Assembly: GCA_025345505.1 (NCBI GenBank)
Contig: JANVCC010010406.1
Coordinates: forward strand, 17,536,062 to 17,600,061
Origin: Todiramphus chloris collaris
Taxonomy: Eukaryota > Chordata > Aves > Coraciiformes > Alcedinidae
DNA length: 64,000 bases
Reading direction: 5' to 3'
In this document: one piece after another, positions 50,308 through 63,357 of the stretch
How the letters are laid out: each line of letters begins with the position of its first letter
Numbering within the stretch: position 1 is the stretch's first letter
The notes under the pieces: model-generated
Database searches by the model: none
What the model was told of the DNA's origin: nothing
The model's input: only the letters and a program-made list of their open reading frames with translations
Position numbers and translations under genes: made by a program

Positions 50308-52937
50308 CTAATAAGTAAAGTGTGATTAGAAAGTAGGTTTTTATTTCCTTTGAACATCCACCACATTCTTTGATGTCATTGTCATGTAAAATGAGACACA
50401 AATGTAAGAAATAATACCAACTTTGTTTCTGCTCTTATTTGGTGCTGAGCAGAGAAGCTAGACATAGGTAATGTTCCTCACTGTAAAACAATGCAGGTCA
50501 TGCCCTCCCCCAACACAATGCCCCTGGGTTATTACCTTCTAACTTATAAAATCATTATTTGATGACTAAAATGACTGCTGAACTCTGTAAAAATTCAACA
50601 ATGAACCTCTTGTAGAGTAAGTTACACAAGCCATGCTTAAATATTAGGATATGTAGCTTGCTGCTCTTTTGAGATCTCATAAGAACCATTTTAAGATTGC
50701 TGTGTTATTAAAAAGAAGGAAAAAAAAAAACCCAAAATTACATTTTATATTCTATTTTTTTAAATTCCTGTGCAATAACTATAGCTATTTTTTTCCTATG
50801 CATGCCAAGTCTAAAACATAATTAAAGCTATTACTAGAGAGGCAATTATGTTTCTTGGTTTTGAAAGATTTAAAAAATTTGTTTTAGAAAGTAGCAATTT
50901 TATTACCAGTTAAATAATTACAATCTTTGCCAATATCTACTACAATCCTCTGAATTTCAATAATAAAGAATTTGGGGGGTAATTAATTCATTTATTTATT
51001 GCTAGTGAAAGTAAAATAGATATTAAATAGATATTTTTCTATTAAAAGAAAAAATCAACTTATAAAACTTAATTTCAACATTTATATATCATATATAATT
51101 TTTTCATCTTTCAGCTGTCTAAAACAGATACTTAACAGCCACTTTCACAGCTGATACATATGAATGTGTATTTATTTATATAAGGCTTCTATTTAATTCC
51201 ATTCATATGGACATCAATATTTACACATGTATTTAAAATGGGAATTCATAAATACAGTACAAATCCATCAAGATCCTGATAACTCCTATAACTAAATCCA
51301 GTTTTATTAGGTAAGTGTTCACGTGCCAAAAAAAAAACAAACCACAAAACAACTTCATAAGAGCGATGATGATATTTGCCAAAAGAGAGTCTGACTTCAG
51401 TTTTTTATCTGAACAACTCCACCTAAAACTACAACCAAACACAAGAAAAATAAATTGCTGCTACTTTAACTACCTCTCTGCTTGAAAGGGTGCTCCCTAC
51501 ATGAAGAAGACTTTGTGCAGGCAGTAGCAGTTTAAAAATATCCTGCTTCCTGCCAGAAAAGATGTACCAGGAACAACATATTTAAAAAGATAGAAATGGA
51601 GAGGAAGCTAGATTTTGCCACTCTGTGGCTGTTGCCTCAGTGCTAGAAAACCTATACGCTCTGCAGCTGCAGGTAGGCCTCCATAGGCCTCCTTACATAT
51701 TTCTCCATATAACCTCAGATAGGCAAATACTGCAGAAATATACACAGGCAGTATTATCAAAATAGGCTTCTCTTTTGAGACTGCTGCATTCCAGATAAAT
51801 AATATTTGGACTAAATGCTGATCCCTTTATCTAAAACACAGACAGGTTTTCTTACCTCTGAATGCTGTAGAGACACAAAAGTACCAGTGTGTCTCTCTCT
51901 TAGACACTCAGAGGACTTGATCTTAACATTAACTTTCTTTGCCTTATAGCCACCAAACAGGGGATGAATATACATTTGTTTTCAATAGATACAACTACAA
52001 TGGACAGAGGCAAGTAGTGATAATAATGCAAAAACTGTTAAGGCTTGTTTTCTTCCAGAGTGACCTACCTGAAATACAATTTGTAACTGTGAAGAACATG
52101 TCTAGAAAAACAACAGGAAAAAGTAAAACAAGAAATTCTTTAAAAGCATAAATTCTATCTAGCTGTAGACTCACAACCAACCACCTTTTTCTTCCCATTC
52201 ACTTACTCTGCATATTCACATTTAAATATATCTGGTCATAATTGTAAGTGACAAAACATTACTGTTCCTGGCTCCCATGACAGCAGGCTTTGCTGCAAAC
52301 ATGCAAATGACCTATTTTGTAGAGGTTTTGAGCTGACAGGACATGATAATATTTATAGCATCTTTTAAGTGGCTGACAGTTGTAGAGCAGTAACGGCACC
52401 AATAGTATAATCATAATCAGGGGAATAAGGGTAGCAGCTGGATGACTTTTTTTGGAAGTTGTGTAGCAAATGCACAATGCCAGGTGGAAAGAAACAGCAT
52501 CTGTGTGCTGGTTGGCACAGGGAGGAACTGTCTGATGGATGGCTGCAATGATACGGAGATTAGAAATTTTCCTGGAGAGGAAAAGGACAGACAGACAGAG
52601 AAACACTACAGAGCCAGCTTGCTATGTCTGAAGAATATATAGCATGGCTTCAGTTGTTCCAAATGTATTACTCACAGTCACAACCCAGTACCATACATTA
52701 TTCAGATAATACTTATGGAATCCTAAGCCTTGATCCCAAAGGGCCTCAAGCATATAGTTCCCTGCCTGTGGACTCATGACATTTAAATTCTCCCAGACTG
52801 TCAACTAAGAAGACTTCTAGCGGGAAAGAAAATCCTGGCTTTTGAGAACATGTAGAAGACATTCAAACAGCAGTTAAAAGAAAAGGAAGTCCGAAGTAAG
52901 AGTTTGCCATGGGTTAAGTATATTTACTGTTGCTTAC
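50308..52937 (-). other. 2.6-kb intron in PDZ2-PDZ3 linker
   Basis: AT-rich; nothing beyond short A/T runs. Confidence 0.85.
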
Positions 52938-53141
52938 CTGTTTCTCTGGTGTGGAGATGGGTACTGGCGTACCCGGAGGGACTACTGGTGGAGGTGGCTC
53001 CTCAATAGGACCTCTTGCTATCACAAGTTTCACTCGATTTCCACACTGCCTCAGAACTTGAGCCACCTGCTCACTGCTCATTCCAGCTAGGTCCGTATCA
53101 CCAATTTTCAAGATGTGGTCTCCACTACATAATCTCCCATG
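52938..53141 (-). CDS. MPDZ: MPDZ exon: PDZ2, second half, and proline-rich linker
   Basis: 204 nt, 68 codons, phase 0/0. The PDZ part reads [20 protein letters not shown], helix [12 protein letters not shown] and strand VKLVIARG. The alpha-B1 position is serine, not histidine, so this is not a standard class I pocket. After the domain comes a proline-rich run, [17 protein letters not shown], which the human linker as I recall it lacks. Acceptor is TTCCTTCAG and donor GTAAGC. Confidence 0.97.
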
Positions 53142-53958
53142 CTGAAGGAAGAATAATGAAGAAAAAAAGTCTAGTCTATTACATCTTTCCATTTCTCCCA
53201 CATACCATACAATTAGAAAAAGACCACAAAGCTTTAGTGACTTCTAAGATGAATGAACCAGGTGACTTTTTTTGGGGTGCCAAGGCAATAACCTGACAAC
53301 AGGGAGATGAAAAGCAGGTTGCATAATGGCACACTGATTTTACTAGGAATTTCCTCAGAAATATCCAGGACAACCTTTTTCAAGAAGTCAGTCCTCCAAG
53401 CACAGAAAAAAATGCACAGAGTTACTAGCTACTAGTATTTAAAAACTGCATGTAGATTTAGAGAACTTGAGGTTTCATTTCCAAACACGCTTCCAAAAGA
53501 CAGCATACAAATGTATATACAGCTTTGAACTTCTATTTAAAAACTGGTCCTCAGCATTAACTGTACCTTAAAAAGAGAATACATTTCTCCCTTACTGTGA
53601 TCCCATTATTTATATTTCTTTACATGATTTACCTTTAATCAATAAAAAGCTTCACATGAATTTAGCCCATATGAAAAGTATTTAAGAGACAGGTTTGTAA
53701 AAAGAACGCATCTACCTGCTCAGGGAAAGACAGCGTCAGTAAATGCTGTCCACGAATCTCCATGCCCTGTTATCAGGCCACCAATTCTGTGGTTGGAAGA
53801 CTGACCGGTCTCAGTACCTATTCAATCCTTGACCATCATTAATGCAGCCCTAGATACTTTATGAGGAAAAAAAGCTACCACTACTTAGAATGATTATAAA
53901 ACTACAAAGCAACTTCCCATCTTACTGAACTGTAAACAGAAGGGTAGGTTTAATTCAC
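53142..53958 (-). other. Intron inside PDZ2
   Basis: 0.8 kb, nothing notable. Confidence 0.85.
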
Positions 53959-54087
53959 CTGATCAGCCACCCCTCCTGGGAGGATGGTTTTAACAATCAC
54001 TCCAGTTGACTTTCCTCCCACTATCCCAAATCCCAGACCTGAGCCATCGTTCACCAACTCAATGGTCTCCACATGTTGCCAGTGAAC
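53959..54087 (-). CDS. MPDZ: MPDZ exon: PDZ2, first half
   Basis: 129 nt, 43 codons, phase 0 at both ends. It reads [14 protein letters not shown], then the loop [11 protein letters not shown] and the strand [15 protein letters not shown]. It has no internal initiation codon, so simple ORF calling would miss it. Acceptor is TCCTCTTAG and donor GTGAAT. Human MPDZ PDZ2 matches almost residue for residue. Confidence 0.97.
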
Positions 54088-55959
54088 CTAAGAGGAATAA
54101 ATACAGGCTTGCAAATTATGAAATAAGGACATACATGTTAAAACTTGCAAAATATCTGCCCTTGTTTCTTGGGTATGTTTTTGAACAAAGGAAGATGGAA
54201 GCAATACGGGACCTTTTTAATAGCTACGATTAGGTGTAAGATTATGTAATATTTAAGAAGTAAATTGCTCAATCTGTAACAGCTGTAATTTCTATGGTAA
54301 AAGCCAGAGCTACGTAGTGTGTCAGGCCTTTCAAGAACTTGCTGAATGAATTTATGCAGCAGTCTATGACTGTCTACCTCTGTGGACCATTGCATTTAGT
54401 GAGAAAAGTACTGCTGTTAGGATATCTCACCGGACTGCAAAGTAAAATATTCAGGTAAGTGCATGTTGATATTGGCCATTATAACAAAGTACAGCAGAAA
54501 GTATAAACCCAAGTCAGAGATTAAGGCTGAAACCAGCACCAGATGCTGTGAGGCAGACATTAGTAGAATTGACCCCTGTGTAATGAACACAGATTTCAAG
54601 GTTGTCTGATGTCAACAGCACTGGCATAAAGTACCTCTGATGGCAAACTTCATGTTCTGACAGAAGAGAAACCGCTCTGAAAGAAAAACACTAGTTCACT
54701 CGCATGGGGTCATACTGAAGGGACAACTGGAAGCTTCTGGTATTGTGTCTCATGAAGAACCACAATGCAAACTCATCTGAAATTGAAAACCACAGACGGT
54801 GCTTGACCAGGCAGGATCTTGACAATTTGCAGTTATTTTGGAAAAATCAAAGCTCTGTAGTACCTGTTTGTAAATCCAAAGTCTTAACAGAAGCCAGCTA
54901 CAATCAAGAAAAGCCTGAAGGAAAAAGAATGGCTCCAGATAAGCTGCTTTTCCCCAGTATTTGAAAGCAAAGGGAATGTGAGGACTGGGAAAGTCATACA
55001 TAAAACAAACCATAAGGAGCTGTGGCAGGTTTGAAAAGAGTATTTTTTCAAGCAAGGCAAGTTGTTTGAAGAATATGGGAGCAATCGCACAGAGATAGAA
55101 GTGTGTCACAGGATTACTGGAAGAGACCAGGCCTCTCCTATGTACTGAAAGGAAAAGTTAGGCCAATCAGCTTTACTCCTGCACACAAAAGAAAAATTCT
55201 GAAATTTCCTGACTAAAGACTTTATGCTAATGATTAAAGTAAAACACTAAAATAGCTTGGTTTTCCACACTGTTTGCTCTGTATACTTTTGGTTACTGAA
55301 TTCCTTAAAGAAGAACCACAATTATGAAACAAAGAAACCTAGAGAAACCAAAGGTAGGCTGTTTCATCCTAGCACAAACCATTACATGAGTAAGATACCA
55401 GGAAGACAAAGTACAGTCAATATCACCATGTTTCTGAGCTATGTTCTCTACACCAAGACTTGCAAAAGCTTTCAAAAGAAAGGAAATGCAGCAGAGCTGT
55501 TTCCTCTCTCTTTTTGGTTTACTGAGCCCCACTACTTCCAGACAACAGAGAAACAGAAGAACCCATCCAACTGGTGATGCAGAGCAGACTGCAGTCCCTC
55601 AAAAATTTCAGTTTACCCAAGCAAAGAATAAATAAGATCCTGTTTAGTGCTACCTCAAAATAAAGCTTCATAAAGTAAGGTAAACATGCTGTATTTGCAT
55701 TGGTGGATATAGAGAATTCGGCAGATGGGAAAAAGGAGTATGGTCAAGATCAAGTTTACGCCCAGAAAGCTTGAGTATTTTCTCTACTCTTTGCAAGAGA
55801 AAAGGTACAACAAAGATAAGTAGGAAAAAAAACCCAACAAAAACTGTGAAGAAAATGTATATACAAGTCACAAAAAAAAAAAAAAAGTCTCAAAATACTA
55901 GATGCAGTAAGCACATACCTGTCCAGAACTGAATGCATACACATTTGGGGTATACTCAC
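54088..55959 (-). other. 1.9-kb intron in PDZ1-PDZ2 linker
   Basis: An A15 run lies near 55872-55886. Several short open frames occur on both strands; none resembles a protein family. Confidence 0.8.
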
Positions 55960-56173
55960 CGGGTTGGAATGGGCTGAAACTGTGCTAGCAGCAGATGGAG
56001 ACCGGGAAACTACAGGACTGATGAGCTGAGGGAAAGTGCCCCTGGCCACAACTAGCTGGACATTATCTTTTGCTTTCTGTAGGATGCTGATAGCCTGTTG
56101 ATGTGTAATTGTCTGATCAAGGGCTTGTCCGTTAATAGCAAGGATTTGATCTGCTTCCTTCAGCTTTCCATCT
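55960..56173 (-). CDS. MPDZ: MPDZ exon: PDZ1, second half, and linker
   Basis: 214 nt: one base completes the split arginine, then 71 codons end on a codon boundary. It holds [16 protein letters not shown], the alpha-B helix [14 protein letters not shown] with histidine at alpha-B1 (as in class I PDZ domains), the last strand VQLVVARG, and a serine-rich linker with SRSPSAAS and SAHSNP. The acceptor is GTGACAAG, with a poor pyrimidine tract but exact frame agreement; the donor is GTGAGT. Confidence 0.96.
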
Positions 56174-57433
56174 CTTGTCACATATGTGTAAACAGGGAAG
56201 GGGAACAACAAAATAAACAAACAAGAGAAAACAAAGAAGTGTTGCCAGAGAAATTACAATATTTTGACAATTTTCCAGTATTTTTAATAACCTGTTCTCT
56301 ATTCCCCCCACTTTTTAATCTCTCCCTGTAGTTTTGCTGAAAGGAGCTGATTCGGCACCCTGGTGATCGCTTCCTTTGAAGCTAATCCCACTGCCACTCT
56401 CCCCTGCCTCCTACCCCCTAGCTAGCATTCTTCTCCCTGCACCCCCATGTGAGACTAAGCGTATTAGATCTCAGGCACTCCAAACCATAGCCTGGGAATT
56501 TACGTTGATTTCTAACTTTGAGCATCTTGCTTAAAACACCAAGTGCTGCACTTAGTTCGGTACGCTCATTCTGAGTATTCATCGAACTGTAGAGTGGAAC
56601 ACACTTTTATCAAGATGTAACAGAAAGAAATTTTGTTTTGCACAAAACCCAGGAAAACAAAAAAACAAACCAAACAAAATCAAATGAAACAAAACAAAAA
56701 GGGTGGCGGGGAGGGGAAGAAGAGGCTGATAAAGAACCGATAAGAAACAAAATGATAAAAGAGATCCCTTTTAAATGAGGGTAAAAAAAATGCCTTGAAC
56801 AACTTTAAAAATAACTCTTCACTTTCTGACAAAGGAAGCAGCACTATAAAATTACATACTGAGCCCTTCCTCGGACCTACTTCAAAGGAATTGCATGAAG
56901 CTTATATAGATGAGTTACCCTCTTCCTCTTCCACCACTTCTATTGCTGAGTTTCTGGTAACATTAGCTGATATCTCTTAAAGAGTCCAACAACTTTAGGT
57001 CAAACGTTGCTTGACTCAAAAGATCGGTTTCACACCTGCTCAGTGGGATACTACCTAATAATTTTGTTAGTTACAACAGACTTTTTTTCAGCCAAATTGC
57101 TTTATGGTGCACTCAGGGACAGCAAAATCTGTGTTTTGGCTTTAAAAGCCATGACACGGAACAATAACATCCCATTTGCCCTACTGGAGAGGAGATACAT
57201 AAACAAACCACAAAGAAACTATATTAACTGTTTCTAGAAACCCAGAGCAGATCATTCACTGCCCATTCCAACATTACATAAATCACAGCACTAAGCAATT
57301 TTATATCTGCTATGCTGTACATCTTAGAATATGAAAGAAATGCTTTGTACCACAGAAATGACAGCAATAACCACCTTAATTGCTGTGTCACGTTAACACT
57401 TGGTACAGTAAAATATTCCTGTAGTAATCTTAC
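56174..57433 (-). other. 1.3-kb intron inside PDZ1
   Basis: An A-rich stretch at 56640-56700 made of AAACAAA-type units; nothing else. Confidence 0.8.
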
Positions 57434-57573
57434 CTATGTGCCACACTTCCCTCCTGGATTTCTTGAACAAATATTCCTAGTTCTCCCCTGTTTTCACTTT
57501 TGAGTCCCACCACACTGAAGCCCAGACCACCACTTAGAGGTTTAATGAGCTCAATGGTCTCAACAAGACGACC
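57434..57573 (-). CDS. MPDZ: MPDZ exon: PDZ1, first half
   Basis: 140 nt, phase 0 in, two bases carried to the next exon. It encodes beta-A VETIEL, the carboxylate-binding loop GGLGFSVVG, and the beta-C/D segment ENRGELGIFVQEIQEGSVAHR up to the middle of an arginine codon. Apart from the first residues it is nearly identical to human MPDZ. Acceptor is CTGAACAG and donor GTAAGA. Codons about 75-121 of the joined frame. Confidence 0.97.
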
Positions 57574-58530
57574 CTGTTCAGTAGAAGACAAAAAAGAGAT
57601 AAAAATGTTAAAAATCTTGAAAAGCAGCATTAATGAATGTGCTAAACAACTTGGAAATTAATTACTAATTTGACAGCTACAGCTGAGCAAGGTTATACTA
57701 GCTAATAACTGAAACATAGCTTTCAGTTCCGACTTCTAGCTATCATACTGAAAAGTGACATTTATGAAAGATTTGAGAAATACAGATTATTACAGCTTAG
57801 AAGAGGTAATCAGGAAACAACAGCCAAATTTACAGAGTTCAGACCTGGCTGTGACTAAACTAGGATATATGTGTCTGTAACATTTGGAGTGTACAGGCCA
57901 ACTCTCAAGCAGAACTAGATAAAGAGGATGAAGTTCAGAAAGAGGGGGAAAAAAGTAGGACTGTGTAAAAGGGTCTCCAGGAGAACAGAATCAAAATACC
58001 CCTATCTGGCTCTATTACAAACTAATTAGAAAAATGCCAGAACACATGCCTGGCCATCCTCAGCCACGGAAGTGATTCATATACCATTTCTGCCTACCAC
58101 AGGAAACAGTAAGATTTCAGAACAATGCACATCAAGGCCAAAGAGGAATTTTCCATCTTTTTTCCAAGCAAGTCACAGAACTAGGTTTCATTAGTAATGC
58201 ATACAAGAGCATGCTCTGACAAAGCATCTCCCTCGTACACACAGCAGCAGTCCTACTTTGAGCATGGAAAGATAATGGCATGACGATCTGTGAGAGGCAC
58301 ACTGCCCAGCTTTGCATAGTAACTCAGCAGTGACAATGTTAAGGCTACTTTTCCAACTGTTCTCTCGTTTAACAATTGTTCCTCAAAATTAAAAGGTTAT
58401 TTTTGTTCTATACAGCAAGGGAGCTCTGGTTCGCTTAACAACTCAATTGCTTTTAAATAAACATAGATGTGTTTTAATCTGCCAGATAATCAGTGATACA
58501 CATTTCATGGTTACCAGATGACATCCTTAC
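57574..58530 (-). other. Intron before PDZ1
   Basis: 1.0 kb, nothing notable. Confidence 0.85.
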
Positions 58531-58752
58531 CTGGGACATATTTCTGATCAGCTGCTCGAAGTCATCGCTAGAGAACTTCCCATTAATCTGAGGAGTAACA
58601 GATCTCATCGATGTTTCTAGCACATTAGCTGGACTGCCATTCTGCTGAGCCAACAAGTATGACTCGTTATGTGGCAAGGACCCTATGTTCACACCGTGAT
58701 GAAGAAGCTGGGGGAATTCACCAATGGAATGTATGGAAGGTGTAACATTTAC
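58531..58752 (-). CDS. MPDZ: MPDZ exon: linker between L27 and PDZ1
   Basis: Seventy-four codons, phase 0 at both ends, with acceptor TTTTGCAG and donor GTAAGG. It starts VNVTPSIHS and ends FEQLIRNMSQ, matching the human segment that ends DQLIKNMAQ just before PDZ1. The middle (NESYLLAQQNG, QINGKFSSDD) aligns with human NESFLLSPNNG and HINGKPACDE. It is a low-complexity linker with no domain of its own. This is the most 5' exon found in the window and starts codon 1 of the numbering used here. Confidence 0.95.
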
Positions 58753-61700
58753 CTGCAAAAGATTGATGGCAACACAGATTTACAGACACAGCAGAAATCT
58801 CCTCCTTATCCAAGAGCATCATAATAGGCAAATTTCTTGTTAAAAATGTTTCAAATCCCAATTTCAATTTTAAAAGCAATTTTTAAAAAGAAAAAAAACT
58901 CTTCAGAATTTACAATCAACAGAAAGTTGTACATTATTAGCATAAAACATGAAATAAATCAATTAAAATAATCTAAAATTATTTTCCATCCTCTGCCTAA
59001 AATTCTTTTGTCCATATTAGCATAGCAGCTTGAATTACTTCAACACAATAGCAGAGATAAACAAGTATGAACAAGGTTTTTCTACAGTATCACTATTTTT
59101 GAAAACAAAGTTATGGATTTTTTTAACAGAAAACTAATAAAAAAAAGTACATGTATTTTGATGAAAAAAAGAAAGAAACCTCATTAGCTACACAGGGAAT
59201 AAATTTCACTGGTCAGAGTTTCCGCATTACTGTGTATTATAGCTGACAATGTGACTGTCTACATGAGCTATGATTAAATATAAAATTACTGAACAAATAT
59301 CACCAGGCTGATCTGAAAACCACAGTATCTCCGCACAGAGAGGCCTGACAACACACTCCTCTTAAGACAGAAAGGAAAATAAGAAAAATCTCCTCTTTGC
59401 CCAGCCATAGTAAATCACTTATTTTCAGGCAGGTCTCCACCAACTAATCAAGTGAGTGGCTAGTGGTGGTATAAAGTTCAGCTGAAGCAAGAGTCTTCAT
59501 CTGGCTTCCGTCCTACTTGCCTGTTGATTGTCAACACACACCAGTTTACTCTACGTTGATTTGTTTCATGCTTGCCTGGCATACTAACCTCAATTTAGAA
59601 CTACAGTATTGCAGCCTCAAATACTTTTCATGGTTTTACAGTGCAAATTTTCTAGCATTCTGCACCACAGTACAAAAGACTGGGATTCCCTTCCTTGAAG
59701 CCTTATTTTTAAATTTCAAGCATCAACAAAATGTTTCAAAATTGTACCTGTATTCTAAAATACATGTCTACTGCATCATTCTCAACTGTTTACGCATGCT
59801 ACTTCCATTAGTTTTATTATATCATTCTCCCAACAGTCTGGTCATTAAAAGGTCATATTTTTCTCCATCACAGAATTCCTTCTCATCTGGGTGCTTTAGC
59901 AAAATATAATAGAACAAGCATCATTTGTTGAACACCTTATATACCTGGGAAAATCCTCGAGTTACAGAAGAAATACTATCAGACAGCACTGGAAAGAAAA
60001 GTCCTCAACAGCACTTAACCCGCTCTTACATAAAAAAATGGAAAGAGGAAATGCAGCATGCAGCATGTTTGGAACTTGGCAATTTCCATCACACAGAGAG
60101 TACATTCTGGTGTCCGTATTTATGAGAAATCACTTGGAATATCTTTCAAACAAATTATAATGCCTAAAATGTGCATACATGCACTTAATTTAATCACATC
60201 CAGTCACTTCAGCAAGCCTGCAAGACACAGGTAGATAAGCCTCATTTCACAGTTCATTACATGTAACACCCAGAGACATACTCAAATTCTGCCCCTCTGT
60301 GAACACATTTCCCCTCACATTATACGCATGGATTTGAAACTAAGAAAATCTACGCCATACTGCATTTTTTATCTGCATGAGTACATGTAATAGGTTAATC
60401 CTCTTTCACCTTCCCAATGTCATCCATTTCAATGTACAACAGTGTGTCACTGAACCTGGTAAATTAATGTGCTTCAATTGTTCTCCTCCACTTCCCTATC
60501 TTCCCAAACATCTGGATGTCAAGCTCCTTCCCACAAAAAATCCCAGCCTGTGAAACCTCTTTCTGGACAAAAAGTTGTCTTTCCTGTATCTAGAGTACTT
60601 CTTTACACAGAAATGTGTAGGCAGCAAATTACAACACTTGAAAAATCATGCAATGCACAAAAAGTAGATCAAGCAAGTCACAATGATCCTAAAACATGAC
60701 ATTTTTAGAATAGTATGAATAATACACACAGTGTTTACATCATGGTATTGTTTTTCCCTAACGTACAATACAGCATTTTGCTTTATGCATAAACAGCAAA
60801 GGAAAAAAAAAAAATAGAACTACGTATCAAAAAAACATTATTAAGTATGACACATTTCCCTTATGGTGAATTGGGTTATATGCCTTCTCTGAATCGAAAA
60901 TACTTGTACCACTCAACATCCCATAGAACACACCCTTCAGTATGCAGAGGAGCTCTGTGCTCATTCTGTGCTGTGTTCTATATATATTCTCCGAGTACTG
61001 CTTAACAGAGAATTGCTTTAGGCAGCTTAAGGCAGCTCACTTCACTGTTTGTAATGTTCAAATGGCAGGCTAGCCATGACAGGCACACTAAGTTCCACCT
61101 GCCAGGATCACCATTTTCCCCTCTAGATAAGTTTGAAGGAGCTCTTCAATTAAGATTTGACAGTGTCTTTAGGGATTTATATTTTATTTTCTGGTAGAAA
61201 ACTCACACATCCTCATGCTAAAATGGAAGCAGCACCAGGGCAATTAATATTTTAGGTTTACATTGTATGTTTTCACAGACAAATGCCATTGAAAATGGCA
61301 ATATAGTCCCCACCTTCTCAGTATGACATTTCATCCCTTCTGCGTAGTTGTATGAGCTGGGACATCACTGCAAACATGAAGGAACTAACTGTCCTCTCTC
61401 CCATTCCTTCTGCCTTCCAAACCAGAAGATGGAAGTTGTTCATGTTTTTGTAAGACATTTTTGATAACTAATTAATTCCATTAATGTTTTTTATTTGCAT
61501 GATGGTTAAAATACTGCTGTAAAGTGCAGCATACTGCATAAAGCAGGAAAAGGCAAAAACAACCCTCTAATGCACATCAGTTTAACTAGAACTTTAAAAA
61601 GTTTTGCCTCAAATCTTCAGTACAGTTGTGATTACAGCACAGCTACAATGTCCTATCAAACACCAACTCTTCAACAGCAACACCCTCATTTCACACCTTT

Positions 61701-63195
61701 TTAAACAAACACAGCTGCACATTCAGTGGAGGATGTGCTTAACACAGAAAGCCTACTTCACATAAGGTGGCTTCAGCTTGTGAAACTCCGAGATAAAAAA
61801 ACAAATTCTTAAGAAAAAAAGTCAAACTGCTAAACAGAATAAAGGTTTGCATATGTGTGCATGCAAAAAACTTAAATGTCTTCTCTCCTGAAACACACAC
61901 ACACTTACACTTCAAAAATATTTCTGTTTTATGACGACATTTATTGTGATCCTGAAGGTAGAAGTTCAGAATCCCCAGACAAACTACAAGCATAAACATG
62001 ATGACCAGTCTCTCCCCTGTCCCCCCTGAAATACAGGCTTAGAGCATGTAAAAGTTCAGAAGAACTAGTGTGTATTCTTGCTAACCACAGAAGTATAGGT
62101 AATTCCAGGGGGAGCAACAAACCACGAGTGGAAATCTTAGAAAGATAATGCTCATGTGGTTGCATAAAGTATTTTTCATAACGTATAAACTGCATTACTT
62201 TGCAGTAATAAAATCATCATAATTCCATGAAGAAGAAGCTTTATAGCACTGTGATTGTATAAATGCCATATGAAAGATTATTGCTTTCTTTTGTAATTTG
62301 GTTTATGCATATTTTCCTTGATTGGCTTTCTCCTTACTGTATGTAACATCTGCAATGCAGACCTAATTTGCTGTAAGACAAAACCAGAAGTTCACAAACA
62401 CCAACTAGAGACAAAAGTCATGTTACAGTTGCACAGATAGACACTAAATGTAATCAAATAGTGCTTACATGCAGTTGCTCAAAATGCTTTATTGACAAAA
62501 AAGCTGCTACCACAGCCATGTCTGCAATCTATCAACTTCTAAACCACTGTCATCGGTATTGCTAGGTCTCAGCTTGGTCAGGAACAAATTCTGAGTGTTT
62601 CTTCACTCCAGCCATGGAGTTCCCAAGAAACATAGGGCACTACTTCAGCTGACTGCAAGTGTCCTGAGCAGCAAAAAGGTCGACTGCGACAGTGACTGCA
62701 TTGGAAGCAACAAAGCACAAGCCGGCAGGTGTGCGAGCTGTTGAGGGAGGTGGCAGCGGGGACAGTGCTGCCAGGCACCCTGCAGGCAAGCTGCCTGCAC
62801 TGCAGCCAAAGCCCCTGGCTCTGGCAGGCGCTGGCATCGCTACAGCACCACCTTGCTGGCTGCTCCTTTACATCTCCATCATCAGGGCAGGTGAAACAGA
62901 TCCCAGATTAGCATTTCTCCTAAGTATTCTGTTTCACAACGCAGAGCAAGTGGCCTTGTTGCAGAAAGGGGTTCAGGGTAAGAACTAAAGGTCTCACTCG
63001 TGTAGTTGTGTAAACCAGAGTTAAACAAGTGCTCACAGACAATATGAAAAGACACAGTTTCTCCAATCCTTCCATAAATCCGATCTAGCGCTGACACCCA
63101 GCTATGCCGTGCAACCGAGTCTGCAGTGCACTGCAGGGGGACTTCCCCACTACTGCATTCTGAATGAGAAACTATGGTCAAAATCTAAAGAGAAG

Positions 63196-63217
63196 AAAAA
63201 AAAAAAAAAAAAAAAAT
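63196..63217. repeat. A22 tract
   Basis: Longest homopolymer in the window, preceded by AAAGAGAAG. Confidence 0.9.
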
Positions 63218-63280
63218 CTGAGGAATGCAGCCCAGCCAAGGGAACGGTATTTTGTTCTGGCAGAGTTCTCAGTGGAGTAG

Positions 63281-63357
63281 AGGCAGGAGGAGGAGAAGGG
63301 GAGCATGAGGTGGGGAAGGGAGAGACAAAAATGAGAGGAAGAGAAGGAGGGGAGGAC
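63281..63357. repeat. Purine-rich (GA/G) stretch
   Basis: Mostly AGG, GGA and GGGG units on the plus strand with few pyrimidines (for example AGGAGGAGAAGGGG and AGAAGGAGGGGAGGA). Confidence 0.85.

Larger units (their letters stand above)
168..58752 (-). other. MPDZ: MPDZ (MUPP1) gene, central part, 28 exons
   Basis: MPDZ is a cytoplasmic scaffold of epithelial tight and apical junctions and of neuronal synapses. In mammals it has an N-terminal L27 domain that binds PALS1 and thirteen PDZ domains that bind C-terminal tails of membrane and signalling proteins; PATJ is its paralogue. The 28 exons here join in frame into 1,397 codons holding PDZ1 to PDZ8. Each PDZ was recognised by its carboxylate-binding loop: GGLGF, SGLGF, QGLGI, SGLGI, MGLGF, SSLGM, KSLGI and TGLGL in order. 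Exon order and residues match human MPDZ closely, whereas PATJ differs in linkers and domain number. Exons for L27 were looked for above 58752 and not seen; PDZ9-13 lie off the low end. No promoter or polyadenylation site of the gene is in the window. Exon edges were chosen so that AG/GT sites and phases agree at every junction. Confidence 0.97.

Noticed and set aside
59940..60000. Possible L27-end exon with donor GTATAT
   Set aside because: The reading frame (SSVTRGFSQ) does not match the expected MPDZ residues before the VNV exon, and the acceptor phase does not fit.
62692..62988. 98-codon plus-strand open frame in the GC-richer patch
   Set aside because: Length is explained by base composition; the sequence is not recognisable.
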